The position numbers and the translations under genes are program-made. A model generated the notes under the pieces. It did no database searches, was not told where the DNA came from, and saw nothing but the letters and a program-made list of their open reading frames with translations. A stretch of DNA of 58,043 nucleotides, from contig CADEFQ010000018.1 in the NCBI GenBank assembly GCA_902826635.1, positions 1 to 58,043 of the forward strand. Reading direction: 5' to 3'. Positions 1 through 8,623 of the stretch are shown here, piece after piece; the first letter of the stretch is position 1; every line of letters begins with the position of its first letter. The DNA is from an uncultured Pseudomonadota bacterium. Lineage in GTDB: Bacteria; Pseudomonadota; Gammaproteobacteria; Steroidobacterales; Steroidobacteraceae.

Positions 1-2
1 CG

Positions 3-197
3 TACACGCACGATCACGGCGGCGTGCAGCCCGAGCCGTGGCACCTGAGCCATGCAAAAACGGCCCGACCCGCATGCGGTGCGCTCAGCGTGGAAATCAT
101 GAAGGAAGCCATCGAGAGCGCCGATGTAGAGGGCAAGCAGCGACTCGTGGAGCGCATGGGGGAAATTCGCGCGCGATACGTTGTCGAGTGGCGATGA
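3..197 (+). CDS. M15-family D-Ala-D-Ala carboxypeptidase-like protein, C-terminal fragment
   Basis: This is the last 64 codons of a reading frame that enters from the left edge and stops at TGA 195-197; the start lies outside the window. The fragment contains the motif EPWHLSH, which matches the E-x-W-H signature of M15 zinc peptidases (VanY/DacB-like), where Glu is the catalytic base and His a zinc ligand. Such enzymes trim D-Ala from peptidoglycan stem peptides in the periplasm. The remainder is a charged helical tail ending in VVEWR. The assignment rests on one short motif, so the family is likely but the exact enzyme is not settled. Confidence 0.6.
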   Translation, partial: YTHDHGGVQPEPWHLSHAKTARPACGALSVEIMKEAIESADVEGKQRLVERMGEIRARYVVEWR

Positions 198-202
198 CTG
201 GC

Positions 203-291
203 GGCGAGCGGCGAGCAGCGAACGGCCAGAGGGAAGATCGCCAGCTGGCTGACGCTTCTGGCTGTCAGCTGTTCGCTTCTCGCTGTTCGCC
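203..291. repeat. Long imperfect inverted repeat built from GCTGTTCGC-like units
   Basis: The arms 203-225 and 269-291 match at 19 of 23 positions in inverted orientation, and three of the four mismatches would be G-U pairs in RNA. The pairing continues inwards as CCAGAGG (226-232) against CTTCTGG (255-261), with a small bulge. The right arm is made of GCTGTTCGC-like units that recur at 34506-34542. It lies just after the M15 gene stop and before the 3' end of the convergent HD-domain gene, so it could act as a bidirectional transcription end or be a dispersed REP-like element. Confidence 0.5.
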
Positions 292-327
292 GGCGTAGAC
301 GCGTGGACCCGCGCGCCGGCCGGATTG

Positions 328-1326
328 CTACTGGCTCCAGGCCTTGCGGATATACCCCATTGCGAGCCCGCGCGTAGTGCCGAGCGGGTCGTCGCCCGAG
401 GCGAACACCGGCGGATTCCGGCGCAGCATGCGCCAGCTCTCGCTGCGCAACACCTGCTTCAGGAACACGAGGTTGCGATCGATCGCTTCGAGGTAGGGGT
501 TCTTGCCGTCGAACAGCACTTCGAGATGGCGGTACGCGGCCGCGAATGCGCCGTCGAGGCGTTTCATGCGCGTTTCGGCGACGAACTGCGGCGTCTGGCG
601 CAGCAGGTCGAGGCCCGAGGCGTACTTCACCTGCCGCGCGCCCTGGTTCGAGAGCGGCAACGCGTAGCCGCCGAGCACGAATTCCGGGTAGAGGCGGTCG
701 CGGCACTTCTCGAGGTAACAGCGATCCGCCATCTGGGCGATCATGTCCGCGGTGCCGAGCAGGTGGCCGAGTTTGCGGTCGCGCTCGTCGAACACGACGA
801 TCGCGTCGAGCGGCACTTCGTAGCCGGTGAAATGGATGATCTGCGTGGCGACCGGCACCCAGTTCTCGAAGCCCGCTTTCGGCAGGTACTGTTCGAGGAA
901 GTGCGCGCCGCGCGCGACATGCGTCGCCGTCAACTCCGCGCCACTCTGCGTCACCGTGTCGGTGCGTTCCCGCAGGTAGCCGATGTCGTGGAACAGCGCG
1001 ATCAGCAGGCCGATCGTCGCGCGCTCCGCGCCGAGTGCGCGGCCCGGCGGCGCATCGCGTTCGTAGCCTGCGCAGAGGCGCGCCATCGCGAGTGTGACGT
1101 CGAGCGTGTGTTGCGTGTCGTGGTAGACGGTGTCGAGCGCGTGGTACCGCGGATCGCGCCCGGAAAAGGCTTCTTCCAGCCGGTCAAAGCCGCGCAACAC
1201 CGGGTCGAACGGCGCGCCGGGCCAGGTGGCGTTGAAGAGTTTCTTGATTGCGTCGCAGACGGACCCGGGCGAACTGACCTGCACGGTGTTCGTTACGTCG
1301 TAGTCGCTGCGTCGGTTTGCTTGCAT
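328..1326 (-). CDS. HD-domain metal-dependent phosphohydrolase family protein
   Basis: The protein has 332 residues. It shows an HD-superfamily pattern: YHDTQH around residues 68-73 (His69 and His73) and FHDIGY at 112-117, where the His113-Asp114 pair would ligate the metal. The segment between and after is helical, as expected for the all-alpha HD fold. No second catalytic domain (GGDEF, RelA synthetase) and no signal peptide is visible, so a cytosolic hydrolase acting on a nucleotide or other phosphoester is the most that can be said. The gene follows xthA in the same direction with a 98-base gap. The ATG at 1326 has no clear Shine-Dalgarno sequence, so the start is uncertain. The substrate is unknown. 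Confidence 0.7.
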   Translation of the reverse strand: MQANRRSDYDVTNTVQVSSPGSVCDAIKKLFNATWPGAPFDPVLRGFDRLEEAFSGRDPRYHALDTVYHDTQHTLDVTLAMARLCAGYERDAPPGRALGAERATIGLLIALFHDIGYLRERTDTVTQSGAELTATHVARGAHFLEQYLPKAGFENWVPVATQIIHFTGYEVPLDAIVVFDERDRKLGHLLGTADMIAQMADRCYLEKCRDRLYPEFVLGGYALPLSNQGARQVKYASGLDLLRQTPQFVAETRMKRLDGAFAAAYRHLEVLFDGKNPYLEAIDRNLVFLKQVLRSESWRMLRRNPPVFASGDDPLGTTRGLAMGYIRKAWSQ

Positions 1327-1424
1327 CAGGCGAGGGGACGTTCGATTCGCCGGAGTCTAGGCCGGCGATTTCCGGGGCGCCAGCGACGTAGCGCACACTT
1401 TGAGGTGCTTCGGGGTTTCCCTGC

Positions 1425-2195
1425 CTATATGTCAAAGGTCGCGAACGCGGGCGCGTGATCCGACGGTCGTTCGGCACGACGGGGCTCGCGGTCGATCGCG
1501 GAGCGCGTGCAGCAACCCGCGAGCGCCTTCGAGACGAGCAGCAGGTCGATGCGCAAGCCATTGTTGCGCCGGAACGCGCCTTGTCGATAGTCCCACCAGC
1601 TGTAGCTGGCCGCCGGCTGCTCGAACAGGCGAAAGCTGTCTTCGAGGCCGAGCGCCGCGAGTGCGCGCAATGCGTCGCGTTCCGGCTCGCTCACGAGTAC
1701 CGAGCCGGCCCAGGCCGCCGGGTCGTGCACGTCGCGGTCGTCGGGTGCGATATTGAAGTCGCCCAGCACGACGAGTCGCGGATGGCGGGCGAGTTCCTGC
1801 GGGAGCCAGCCACGCAGCGCGTCGAGCCAGCGCAGCTTGTATTCGTACTTGTCGGAACCGACCGACTGACCGTTCGGCACGTAAAGATCGATGACCCGCA
1901 CGCCGTCGATCGTCGCTGCGAGCACTCGTCGCTGCGGATCTTCGAAGCCGGGAATATCGGTGACGAGGTCGGCGATCGGACCGCGGGCGAGAATCGCGAC
2001 GCCGTTGTAGGTGCGCTGGCCGCTGAACGCGACCTGGTACCCCAGCGCTTCGAGTTCGGCGCGCGGGAACGCGTGGTCCTCGAGTTTCGTCTCCTGCAGC
2101 GCGATCGTGTGCACCGGCTGGCCCGCGAGCCACTCGGTGAGCTGCGGCAGGCGCACCCGCAGCGAGTTCACGTTCCAGGTGGCGATCGTGCGCAT
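1425..2195 (-). CDS. xthA: Exodeoxyribonuclease III
   Basis: This 256-residue enzyme of the exonuclease III/AP endonuclease family nicks DNA 5' of abasic sites and degrades duplex DNA 3' to 5' in base-excision repair. The family motifs are present in order: NVNSLR (8-13), LQETKL with metal-binding Glu35, GDFNIAP near residue 150, and the C-terminal SDHAP with catalytic Asp-His at 246-247. The ATG at 2193-2195 overlaps the TGA of the upstream prlC gene by one base (TGATG), which fixes the start and implies translational coupling. Length is normal for the family (about 260 residues). The longer open frame upstream is antisense-type shadow coding within prlC. Confidence 0.95.
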   Translation of the reverse strand: MRTIATWNVNSLRVRLPQLTEWLAGQPVHTIALQETKLEDHAFPRAELEALGYQVAFSGQRTYNGVAILARGPIADLVTDIPGFEDPQRRVLAATIDGVRVIDLYVPNGQSVGSDKYEYKLRWLDALRGWLPQELARHPRLVVLGDFNIAPDDRDVHDPAAWAGSVLVSEPERDALRALAALGLEDSFRLFEQPAASYSWWDYRQGAFRRNNGLRIDLLLVSKALAGCCTRSAIDREPRRAERPSDHAPAFATFDI

Positions 2196-4210
2196 CAGGC
2201 TGCGATGCCGTGCTGGCGCAGCAGCGGCGCGATGTCGGGCTTTCTGCCACGGAACTCGATGAAGGCCTCGAGCGCGTCGCGGCTGCCGCCGCGCGATAGG
2301 ATCGAGTCGAGGAAGCGCTCGGCCGTCGCCCGGTCGAACACGCCCGTTTCCTCGAAGGCAGCGAAGGCATCCGCGGCGAGCACTTCCGCCCACTTGTAGC
2401 TGTAGTAGCCGGCGGCATAGCCGCCCGCGAACACGTGGCCGAAGCTGTGCGGAAAGCGGTTCCAGCCGGGCGCGGGCACGACGCCCACTTCGCGGCGCAC
2501 CTCAGCGAGCGTTTCGAGAACGCGGCCGCCGCGCGCCGAGGCGTATTCCGCGTGCACGCGGAAGTCGAACAGCGCGAACTCGATCTGGCGCATGGTCGCG
2601 AGACCCGCATGGAAGCTGCGCGTGGCCATGAGTTGCCGCTGCTTGTCGGCGGGCAGCGGCTCGCCGGTCACGTAGTGTGCCGAGATCTCCCCGAGCACAC
2701 CCTCGTGCCAGGCGTAGTTTTCGAGGAACTGGCTCGGCAGTTCGACCGCGTCCCACGCGACGCCGTTGATGCCCGAGAGGCTCGGGTAGGCGACGCGCGT
2801 GAGCATGTGGTGCAGGCCGTGGCCGAACTCATGGAACATCGTCACGACATCGTCGTGCGTCAGCAGCGCCGGCTGCGCGCCGTTCGGCGCGAGGAAGTTG
2901 CAGACGAGGTAAGCGACCGGGGTCGTGGCGCCGCCCGCGGTCGACTTGCGGCCGACGCAGTCGTCCATCCACGCGCCGCTGCGCTTGTGCGGGCGCGCGT
3001 ACGGGTCGAGGTAGAAGCTGCCTACGGTGGCGCCGCGCGATTCGATCTCGAAATAACGCACGTCCGGATGCCACACCGCGACGCCGGTGCGCTCGAGGAT
3101 GTGGATGCCGAAAAGGCGCTCGGCGACCCTGAAGAGCCCGCCGAGTACGCGCGGCAGCGGGAAATACGGCCGCAGCTCTTCCTGCGAGACGGAGAAGAGC
3201 TTGCGCTGCAGGCGCTCGGCCCAGAATGCCACGTCCCAGGCTTCGAGCTTTCCGCCTGCGAATTGCTCGAGCTCGGCATATTCGCGCAAGGCGGCCGGGC
3301 GCGCGGCGCGCGCGAGCTCGCGCAGGAAGTCGATCACGACCGGCACGCTCTTCGCCATGCGGGTGGCGAGCGCGTAATCCGCGAAGTTGCCGAAGCCGAG
3401 CAGGCTCGCGGCTTCGTGGCGCAGCCGCAGGATGTCCGCCATGACTTGCGTGTTGTCCCAGCGACCCGCGAGCGGTCCCTGGTCCGAGGCGCGCGTGGTC
3501 CAGGCCTCGTAGAAATCGTGCCGCAGCGCCGCGGATTCGGCGTCGGTGATCACCGCGACGTAAGTCGGCTGGTCGAGCGCGAGCACCCAGCCTTCCTGGC
3601 GATTGTCGTGCGCGCGTGCGCGCGCCTGTTCGACGATGGTCTCGTTGAGCCCGGCGAGTTCCGCCGCGTCGCTCACGTGGCGCGTCCACGCGTTGGTCGC
3701 GTCGAGCACGTTTTCCTCGAACTTTGATTGCAGCGTCGTGAGCTCGAGCATCACCGCCTTGAAGCGTTCCTTCTGCTGCGGTTCGAGCGCGACGCCGGCC
3801 AGGCGAAAATCGCGCAGCATGTGCTCGATCACGCGCTGCTGCACGGGGTCGAGCGTGGCGGCCTCGCGCTCCGCGACCGCGGCGTAGGCGCGGTAGAGCG
3901 GTTCGCTCTGTGCAAGATCGGTCTGGTACTCGGTCAGGAGCGGCAGGCACGCGTTATAGGCGTCGCGCAGGGGCGCCGAGTTCACGACGGCATTCAGGTG
4001 GCTCACGGGCGACCAGGTGCGGGCGAGCCGATGGAGCAGCTCTTCGAGCGGCTCGACCACTCGCGCGAAAGACGGCGTGGCGTCGGCGGCGATTTCCGCG
4101 ACGCGTGCGCGGCTCGAATCGAGCAACGAGCGGATCGCCGGCTCGACGTGTTCGGGCCGGATCGCATCGAAACGGGGCAGCAATTCGCCGGAAAGCAGGG
4201 GGTTCGACAT
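2195..4210 (-). CDS. prlC: Oligopeptidase A (M3 family zinc metallopeptidase)
   Basis: The protein is 671 residues, the usual size for PrlC/OpdA. The zinc motif HEFGH lies at residues 460-464 (His460, Glu461, His464), followed by the helical segment with the third ligand, as in thimet-type M3 peptidases. The enzyme degrades short peptides, including cleaved signal peptides, in the cytosol; it has no signal sequence, which agrees. The N-terminus MSNPLLSG matches the family start, so ATG 4210 was chosen although the frame stays open further upstream. The gene is divergent from gor with only 31 bases between the two starts and is coupled to xthA downstream. Confidence 0.95.
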   Translation of the reverse strand: MSNPLLSGELLPRFDAIRPEHVEPAIRSLLDSSRARVAEIAADATPSFARVVEPLEELLHRLARTWSPVSHLNAVVNSAPLRDAYNACLPLLTEYQTDLAQSEPLYRAYAAVAEREAATLDPVQQRVIEHMLRDFRLAGVALEPQQKERFKAVMLELTTLQSKFEENVLDATNAWTRHVSDAAELAGLNETIVEQARARAHDNRQEGWVLALDQPTYVAVITDAESAALRHDFYEAWTTRASDQGPLAGRWDNTQVMADILRLRHEAASLLGFGNFADYALATRMAKSVPVVIDFLRELARAARPAALREYAELEQFAGGKLEAWDVAFWAERLQRKLFSVSQEELRPYFPLPRVLGGLFRVAERLFGIHILERTGVAVWHPDVRYFEIESRGATVGSFYLDPYARPHKRSGAWMDDCVGRKSTAGGATTPVAYLVCNFLAPNGAQPALLTHDDVVTMFHEFGHGLHHMLTRVAYPSLSGINGVAWDAVELPSQFLENYAWHEGVLGEISAHYVTGEPLPADKQRQLMATRSFHAGLATMRQIEFALFDFRVHAEYASARGGRVLETLAEVRREVGVVPAPGWNRFPHSFGHVFAGGYAAGYYSYKWAEVLAADAFAAFEETGVFDRATAERFLDSILSRGGSRDALEAFIEFRGRKPDIAPLLRQHGIAA

Positions 4211-4230
4211 GCCGCCATTGTAGCTGTGTG

Positions 4231-4236
4231 TAGAAT
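4231..4236 (+). promoter_or_regulatory. Possible -10 element of gor (TAGAAT), giving a near-leaderless message
   Basis: TAGAAT lies six bases before the gor ATG in the 31-base gap between the divergent prlC and gor starts. A transcript starting about seven bases after this hexamer would begin at or next to the ATG. No Shine-Dalgarno sequence is visible before the ATG and no good -35 box is seen, so the call is tentative. Confidence 0.3.
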
Positions 4237-4241
4237 GCGAA

Positions 4242-5591
4242 ATGCCTGAAAAATACGATCTCGCCGTCATTGGTGGCGGCAGCGGCGGCCTCGCGTGCGC
4301 GCAGCGGGCTGCGGAATACGGTGCGCGCGCGGTCGTGATCGAATCCGGCCGCCTCGGCGGCACTTGCGTCAACATGGGTTGCGTCCCGAAGCGGGTCATG
4401 TGGAATGCGGCGGAGCTCGCCGCGGGCCTGGAAGACGCCGTCGAATATGGTTTCTCGCTCGAGGTGCGCGGCCTCGATTTCGCGACGCTGAAGGCCAAGC
4501 GCGACGCCTTCGTCGAGCGCCTGAATGGCATCTACGCGCGCAACCTCGAAAAGCGCAACGTCCCACTGATCCGCGGTCGCGCACGCTTCACGGCGGCGCA
4601 CGATCTTGCGATCGGTGATCAAGTGATCACGGCTCACCGCATCGTCATTGCGACCGGCGGGCGGCCGCAGCGTGCCGCGTTGCCGGGCGGCGAGCTGTGC
4701 ATCGACTCCGACGGTTTCTTCGACCTCACCGATCTGCCGGAACGCACGCTGGTGGCGGGCAGCGGCTATGTCGCGGTCGAGCTCGCAGGCATCCTCGCAT
4801 CGCTCGGTTCGAAGGTCATGCTCGCGATTCGTCACGATCGCGTGTTGCGCTCGTTCGATTCGATGCTGAGTGACGGCGCGACGCAGGGATTGCGCGACGT
4901 GGGCGTCGAGATCGTCGCCGGCGCGCGGGCCGCGAGCCTCGCGCGCAGGGACGGCGCGATCGAGCTCACGCTGGTGGACGGCCGTGTGCTGCCGCCCGTC
5001 GACTGCATGCTGTGGGCCGCGGGGCGCGAGCCGATCGTCGATGGCCTTGGGCTCGAGCGCGCCGGCGTCGTGCTCGACGAATCGGGCTTCGTGAAGGTCG
5101 ATGAATTCCAGCAGACGAGCGCCGCGCACGTGTTCGCGATCGGCGATGTCACCGGGCGCCTGCCGCTCACGCCGGTCGCGATCGCCGCGGGGCGGCGCCT
5201 CGCCGATCGCCTGTACGGCGGCATGGCGGATCGCCGCCTCGACTACCAGAACGTGCCGACGGTCGTGTTCTCGCACCCGCCGATCGGCACGGTCGGGCTG
5301 ACCGAGGCCGCGGCGCGCGCGCACTACGGGGATGCGTCGGTGCGCACTTACACGGCGGATTTCGTGCCGATGTACTTCGCGCTGACGACCCGCAAGCCGC
5401 GCGCGCGCATGAAGCTCGTCGTGGAAGGGCCCGAGGAGCGGATCGTCGGCCTGCACGTGATCGGCGAAGGCGCCGACGAGATGCTGCAGGGTTTTGCGGT
5501 GGCGGTGAAGATGGGCGCGCGCAAGCGCGACTTCGACGATACGGTCGCGATCCACCCGACGAGCGCGGAGGAATTCGTTACGATGCGATAG
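4242..5591 (+). CDS. gor: Glutathione-disulfide reductase
   Basis: This is a 449-residue flavoprotein of the pyridine nucleotide-disulfide oxidoreductase family. It reduces oxidised glutathione with NADPH in the cytosol. The FAD-binding GGGSGG is at 11-16, and the redox-active disulfide is in GGTCVNMGC (Cys42, Cys47; the usual form is VNVGC). A second nucleotide-binding loop GSGYVAVE is near 170, and HPTSAEE near the C-terminus carries the catalytic His438-Glu443 pair. The [10 protein letters not shown] segment carries the arginines typical of glutathione reductases, supporting NADPH use over trypanothione or lipoamide relatives. The restriction gene starts on the base immediately after the gor stop codon, so the accessory island begins exactly at its 3' end. 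Confidence 0.93.
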   Translation: MPEKYDLAVIGGGSGGLACAQRAAEYGARAVVIESGRLGGTCVNMGCVPKRVMWNAAELAAGLEDAVEYGFSLEVRGLDFATLKAKRDAFVERLNGIYARNLEKRNVPLIRGRARFTAAHDLAIGDQVITAHRIVIATGGRPQRAALPGGELCIDSDGFFDLTDLPERTLVAGSGYVAVELAGILASLGSKVMLAIRHDRVLRSFDSMLSDGATQGLRDVGVEIVAGARAASLARRDGAIELTLVDGRVLPPVDCMLWAAGREPIVDGLGLERAGVVLDESGFVKVDEFQQTSAAHVFAIGDVTGRLPLTPVAIAAGRRLADRLYGGMADRRLDYQNVPTVVFSHPPIGTVGLTEAAARAHYGDASVRTYTADFVPMYFALTTRKPRARMKLVVEGPEERIVGLHVIGEGADEMLQGFAVAVKMGARKRDFDDTVAIHPTSAEEFVTMR

Positions 5592-8500
5592 ATGGCGACC
5601 CCAGAGTTCTTCGAGCGCCCGATCCTCAACTCGCCCTACGAGTACCCCGCGCGGCATTGGGAACTGGACGAAACCGGGCAGCCGACGCAGCGCATCCTGG
5701 AAACCCGGCGCAAAGCCGAGTTCATCACGCCGATCCCGAAGCCCAAGAAGCGCTCCCGATCGGTGGCTCAGGGCGAGATGGTCTTCGATGAAGGTCGCGG
5801 CCTGTCGTCCGCCGCCCAGCAGTACGACCTCACATCGATCATCAATCAGGTGCGCCAGCAGGTCGACACCTGGCGCAAGCTCCCGTCGAGCCAGTGGCAG
5901 GTCACGCCGGAGACCGCGCGTCTCCTCGATCATTGGCGCAACCACAACTACAGCACGATCCGGCCATTCTTCTGTCAGGTCGAGGCCGCCGAGACGGCCA
6001 TCTGGCTGACCGAAGTCGCGCCGCACTCGAAGGCGGGCAAGCTGCTGCTCGATCATCTCGCGTCCGCCAATCGCGACGCGAACCCCGAGTTGCAGCGCTT
6101 CGCGCTCAAACTCGCGACCGGCGCCGGCAAGACCACGGTGATGGCGATGCTCATCGCCTGGCAGACGATCAACGCCGTGCGCCGCCCGGGCAGCAAGCAC
6201 TTCACGCGCGGATTTCTGATTGTGGCCCCCGGACTCACGATCAAGGATCGGCTGCGCGTGCTGCAGCCGAACGACCCGGACAACTACTACTCGACGCGCG
6301 AACTGGTGCCGAACGACCTGCTCGAGGACATCGGCCGCGCGAAGATCATCATTACCAATTTCCACGCCTTCAAGCTGCGCGAGCGGCTGGAGCTTTCGGC
6401 CGGAGGGCGCGCGCTGCTGCAGGGGCGCACCGGCGAGGCGCTGCAGACGACCGAGACCGAAGGACAGATGATCCAGCGGGTCATGCCCGAGCTGATGGGC
6501 ATGAAGAACATCCTCGTACTCAACGACGAGGCGCATCACTGCTATCGCGAGAAGCCCCCGGAGCCCGACGATCAGGACCTGAAGGGCGAGGAGCGCACCG
6601 AGGCCGAGAAAAACAACGAGGCCGCGCGCCTCTGGATCTCGGGCCTCGAAGCGGTGAACCGCAAGCTCGGGCTCGCGAGGGTGATCGACCTGTCGGCCAC
6701 CCCGTTCTTCCTGCGCGGCTCGGGCTACGCGGAAGGCACGCTGTTTCCGTGGACGATGAGCGACTTCTCGCTCATGGACGCGATCGAGTGCGGCATCGTG
6801 AAGCTGCCGCGCGTGCCGGTCGCCGAGAACATCCCCGGCGAGGAAATGCCGGTCTATCGAAATCTCTGGGAGAACATCCGCAAGGATCTGCCGCGCACAG
6901 GACGCAGCAAGGGCGCCGCGCTCGATCCCCTGAAGCTGCCGACACGCCTGCAGACGGCGCTGCAGGCGCTCTATGGCCACTACGAGCAGACCTTCGAGCT
7001 GTGGCGCAAGAGCGGGCTCTCGATACCTCCCTGCTTCATCATCGTCTGCCAGAACACGGCCATCTCGAAGCTCGTCTACGACTATGTCTCGGGGTTCCAG
7101 CGCCAGAACGAGGACGGCACCTCCACCCTCGAAAACGGCCGGTTGGCGCTGTTCCGCAACTTCGACGAGACCACCGGCAACCCGCTGCCGCGGCCGAACA
7201 CGCTGCTGATCGATTCGGAGCAGCTCGAGGCCGGAGATGCCCTCGATGACAGCTTTCGCGCCATGGCGGCCGACGAGATCGAGCGCTTCCGCCGCGAAAT
7301 CATCGAGCGCAGCGGCGATGCCCGCGCGGCCGAGAACCTCACGGATCAGGATCTGCTGCGCGAAGTCATGAACACGGTGGGCAAGGCGGGCCAGCTCGGC
7401 GCGCAGATCCGCTGCGTCGTCTCGGTCTCGATGCTCACCGAAGGCTGGGACGCGAACAACGTGACCCACATCCTCGGCCTGCGCGCCTTCGGCACGCAGC
7501 TCCTGTGTGAGCAGGTGGTCGGCCGTGCCCTGCGGCGCGAGTCCTACGAACTCAACGAGGAGGGCCTGTTCGATGTTCGCTACGCCGACATCTTCGGCGT
7601 GCCGTTCGATTTCACGGCAAAACCGGTCATCGCGCCCCCGCAGCCACCGCGCGAGACCGTTCAGGTCAGGGCGGTGCGGCCGGATCGCGATCACCTCGAG
7701 ATCCGCTTTCCGCGCGTGGAGGGCTATCGGGTCGAGCTGCCGGAAGAGCGGCTCACCGCCACTTTCAACGACGACTCGGTGCTGGTGCTGACGCCCGACC
7801 TCGTCGGTCCCTCGATCACCCGCAATGCGGGGATCATCGGCGCGGCGGTCGACCTCAACCTGCGGCATCTCGACGATGTGCGGCCTTCCACGCTGCTGTT
7901 CCACCTGACGCAGCGGCTCCTCTACACGAAGTGGCGGGATCCCGGCGAAGAACCCAAGCTGCATCTGTTCGGCCAGCTGAAGCGCATTACGAAGCAGTGG
8001 CTCGACAGCTCGCTCGTATGCAAGGGAGAGACCAAGCCGGCACAGCTTTTCTATCGGGAGCTGGCGGACATGGCCTGCAATCGCATTACAGCGGGTATTA
8101 CCCGCGCGCTGGAAGGCACGCGGCCGATCAAGGCGCTGCTCGACCCCTACAACCCAGCGGGGTCGACCGCGCACGTGCGCTTTACCACGTCGCGCCCGTC
8201 GCGCTGGGAGACCAGCGGGCCACCGCCGAAGAACCACGTGAACTGGGTGGTGCTCGATTCAGACTGGGAAGCGGAACTCTGCCGCGTGGCCGAAGCGCAC
8301 CCGAATGTGGTGGCGTACACGAAGAACCACAATCTCGGGCTCGAAGTGCCGTACCGGTACGGGTCCGAAATGCGCCGCTACCGGCCGGACTTCATCTTGC
8401 TCGTGGACGATGGCCACGGGCCCGACGACCTTCTGCACCTGGTCGTGGAAATCAAGGGTTATCGCCGGGAAGACGCAAAAGTGAAGAAATCCACCATGGA

Positions 8501-8621
8501 AACGTATTGGGTTCCCGGCGTGAATCAGCTAAAGGATTACGGACGCTGGGCCTTCGCGGAGTTCACCGACGTGTTCGAGATCGAAGCGGCATTCAATCGC
8601 ATGCTTGCCGGAGTCGCCTGA
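5592..8621 (+). CDS. Restriction endonuclease subunit: SF2 helicase with C-terminal PD-(D/E)XK nuclease (type III Res-like)
   Basis: The 1009-residue protein has a superfamily 2 helicase core: ATGAGKT (175-181, Walker A, Lys180), DEAHH (312-316, motif II) and a later segment with TEGWDANNVTHI and GRALRR typical of motifs V and VI. A nuclease signature follows near the C-terminus: PD at 932-933 and EIK at 953-955, giving PD...EXK. This matches the stand-alone helicase-nuclease partner of type III-like systems (the BPTD_3080-type family). It would translocate along and cut unmodified foreign DNA together with the methyltransferase encoded two bases downstream. The ATG directly abuts the gor stop. 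No frameshift or missing motif is seen, so the protein should be active. Confidence 0.88.
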   Translation: MATPEFFERPILNSPYEYPARHWELDETGQPTQRILETRRKAEFITPIPKPKKRSRSVAQGEMVFDEGRGLSSAAQQYDLTSIINQVRQQVDTWRKLPSSQWQVTPETARLLDHWRNHNYSTIRPFFCQVEAAETAIWLTEVAPHSKAGKLLLDHLASANRDANPELQRFALKLATGAGKTTVMAMLIAWQTINAVRRPGSKHFTRGFLIVAPGLTIKDRLRVLQPNDPDNYYSTRELVPNDLLEDIGRAKIIITNFHAFKLRERLELSAGGRALLQGRTGEALQTTETEGQMIQRVMPELMGMKNILVLNDEAHHCYREKPPEPDDQDLKGEERTEAEKNNEAARLWISGLEAVNRKLGLARVIDLSATPFFLRGSGYAEGTLFPWTMSDFSLMDAIECGIVKLPRVPVAENIPGEEMPVYRNLWENIRKDLPRTGRSKGAALDPLKLPTRLQTALQALYGHYEQTFELWRKSGLSIPPCFIIVCQNTAISKLVYDYVSGFQRQNEDGTSTLENGRLALFRNFDETTGNPLPRPNTLLIDSEQLEAGDALDDSFRAMAADEIERFRREIIERSGDARAAENLTDQDLLREVMNTVGKAGQLGAQIRCVVSVSMLTEGWDANNVTHILGLRAFGTQLLCEQVVGRALRRESYELNEEGLFDVRYADIFGVPFDFTAKPVIAPPQPPRETVQVRAVRPDRDHLEIRFPRVEGYRVELPEERLTATFNDDSVLVLTPDLVGPSITRNAGIIGAAVDLNLRHLDDVRPSTLLFHLTQRLLYTKWRDPGEEPKLHLFGQLKRITKQWLDSSLVCKGETKPAQLFYRELADMACNRITAGITRALEGTRPIKALLDPYNPAGSTAHVRFTTSRPSRWETSGPPPKNHVNWVVLDSDWEAELCRVAEAHPNVVAYTKNHNLGLEVPYRYGSEMRRYRPDFILLVDDGHGPDDLLHLVVEIKGYRREDAKVKKSTMETYWVPGVNQLKDYGRWAFAEFTDVFEIEAAFNRMLAGVA

Positions 8622-8623
8622 AT

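Noticed and set aside
3954-8237. 1427-codon open frame on the minus strand opposite prlC, gor and the restriction gene
   Set aside because: It is antisense to three well-supported genes, is Arg/Ala/His-rich with no domain, and is a typical product of GC-rich codon bias.
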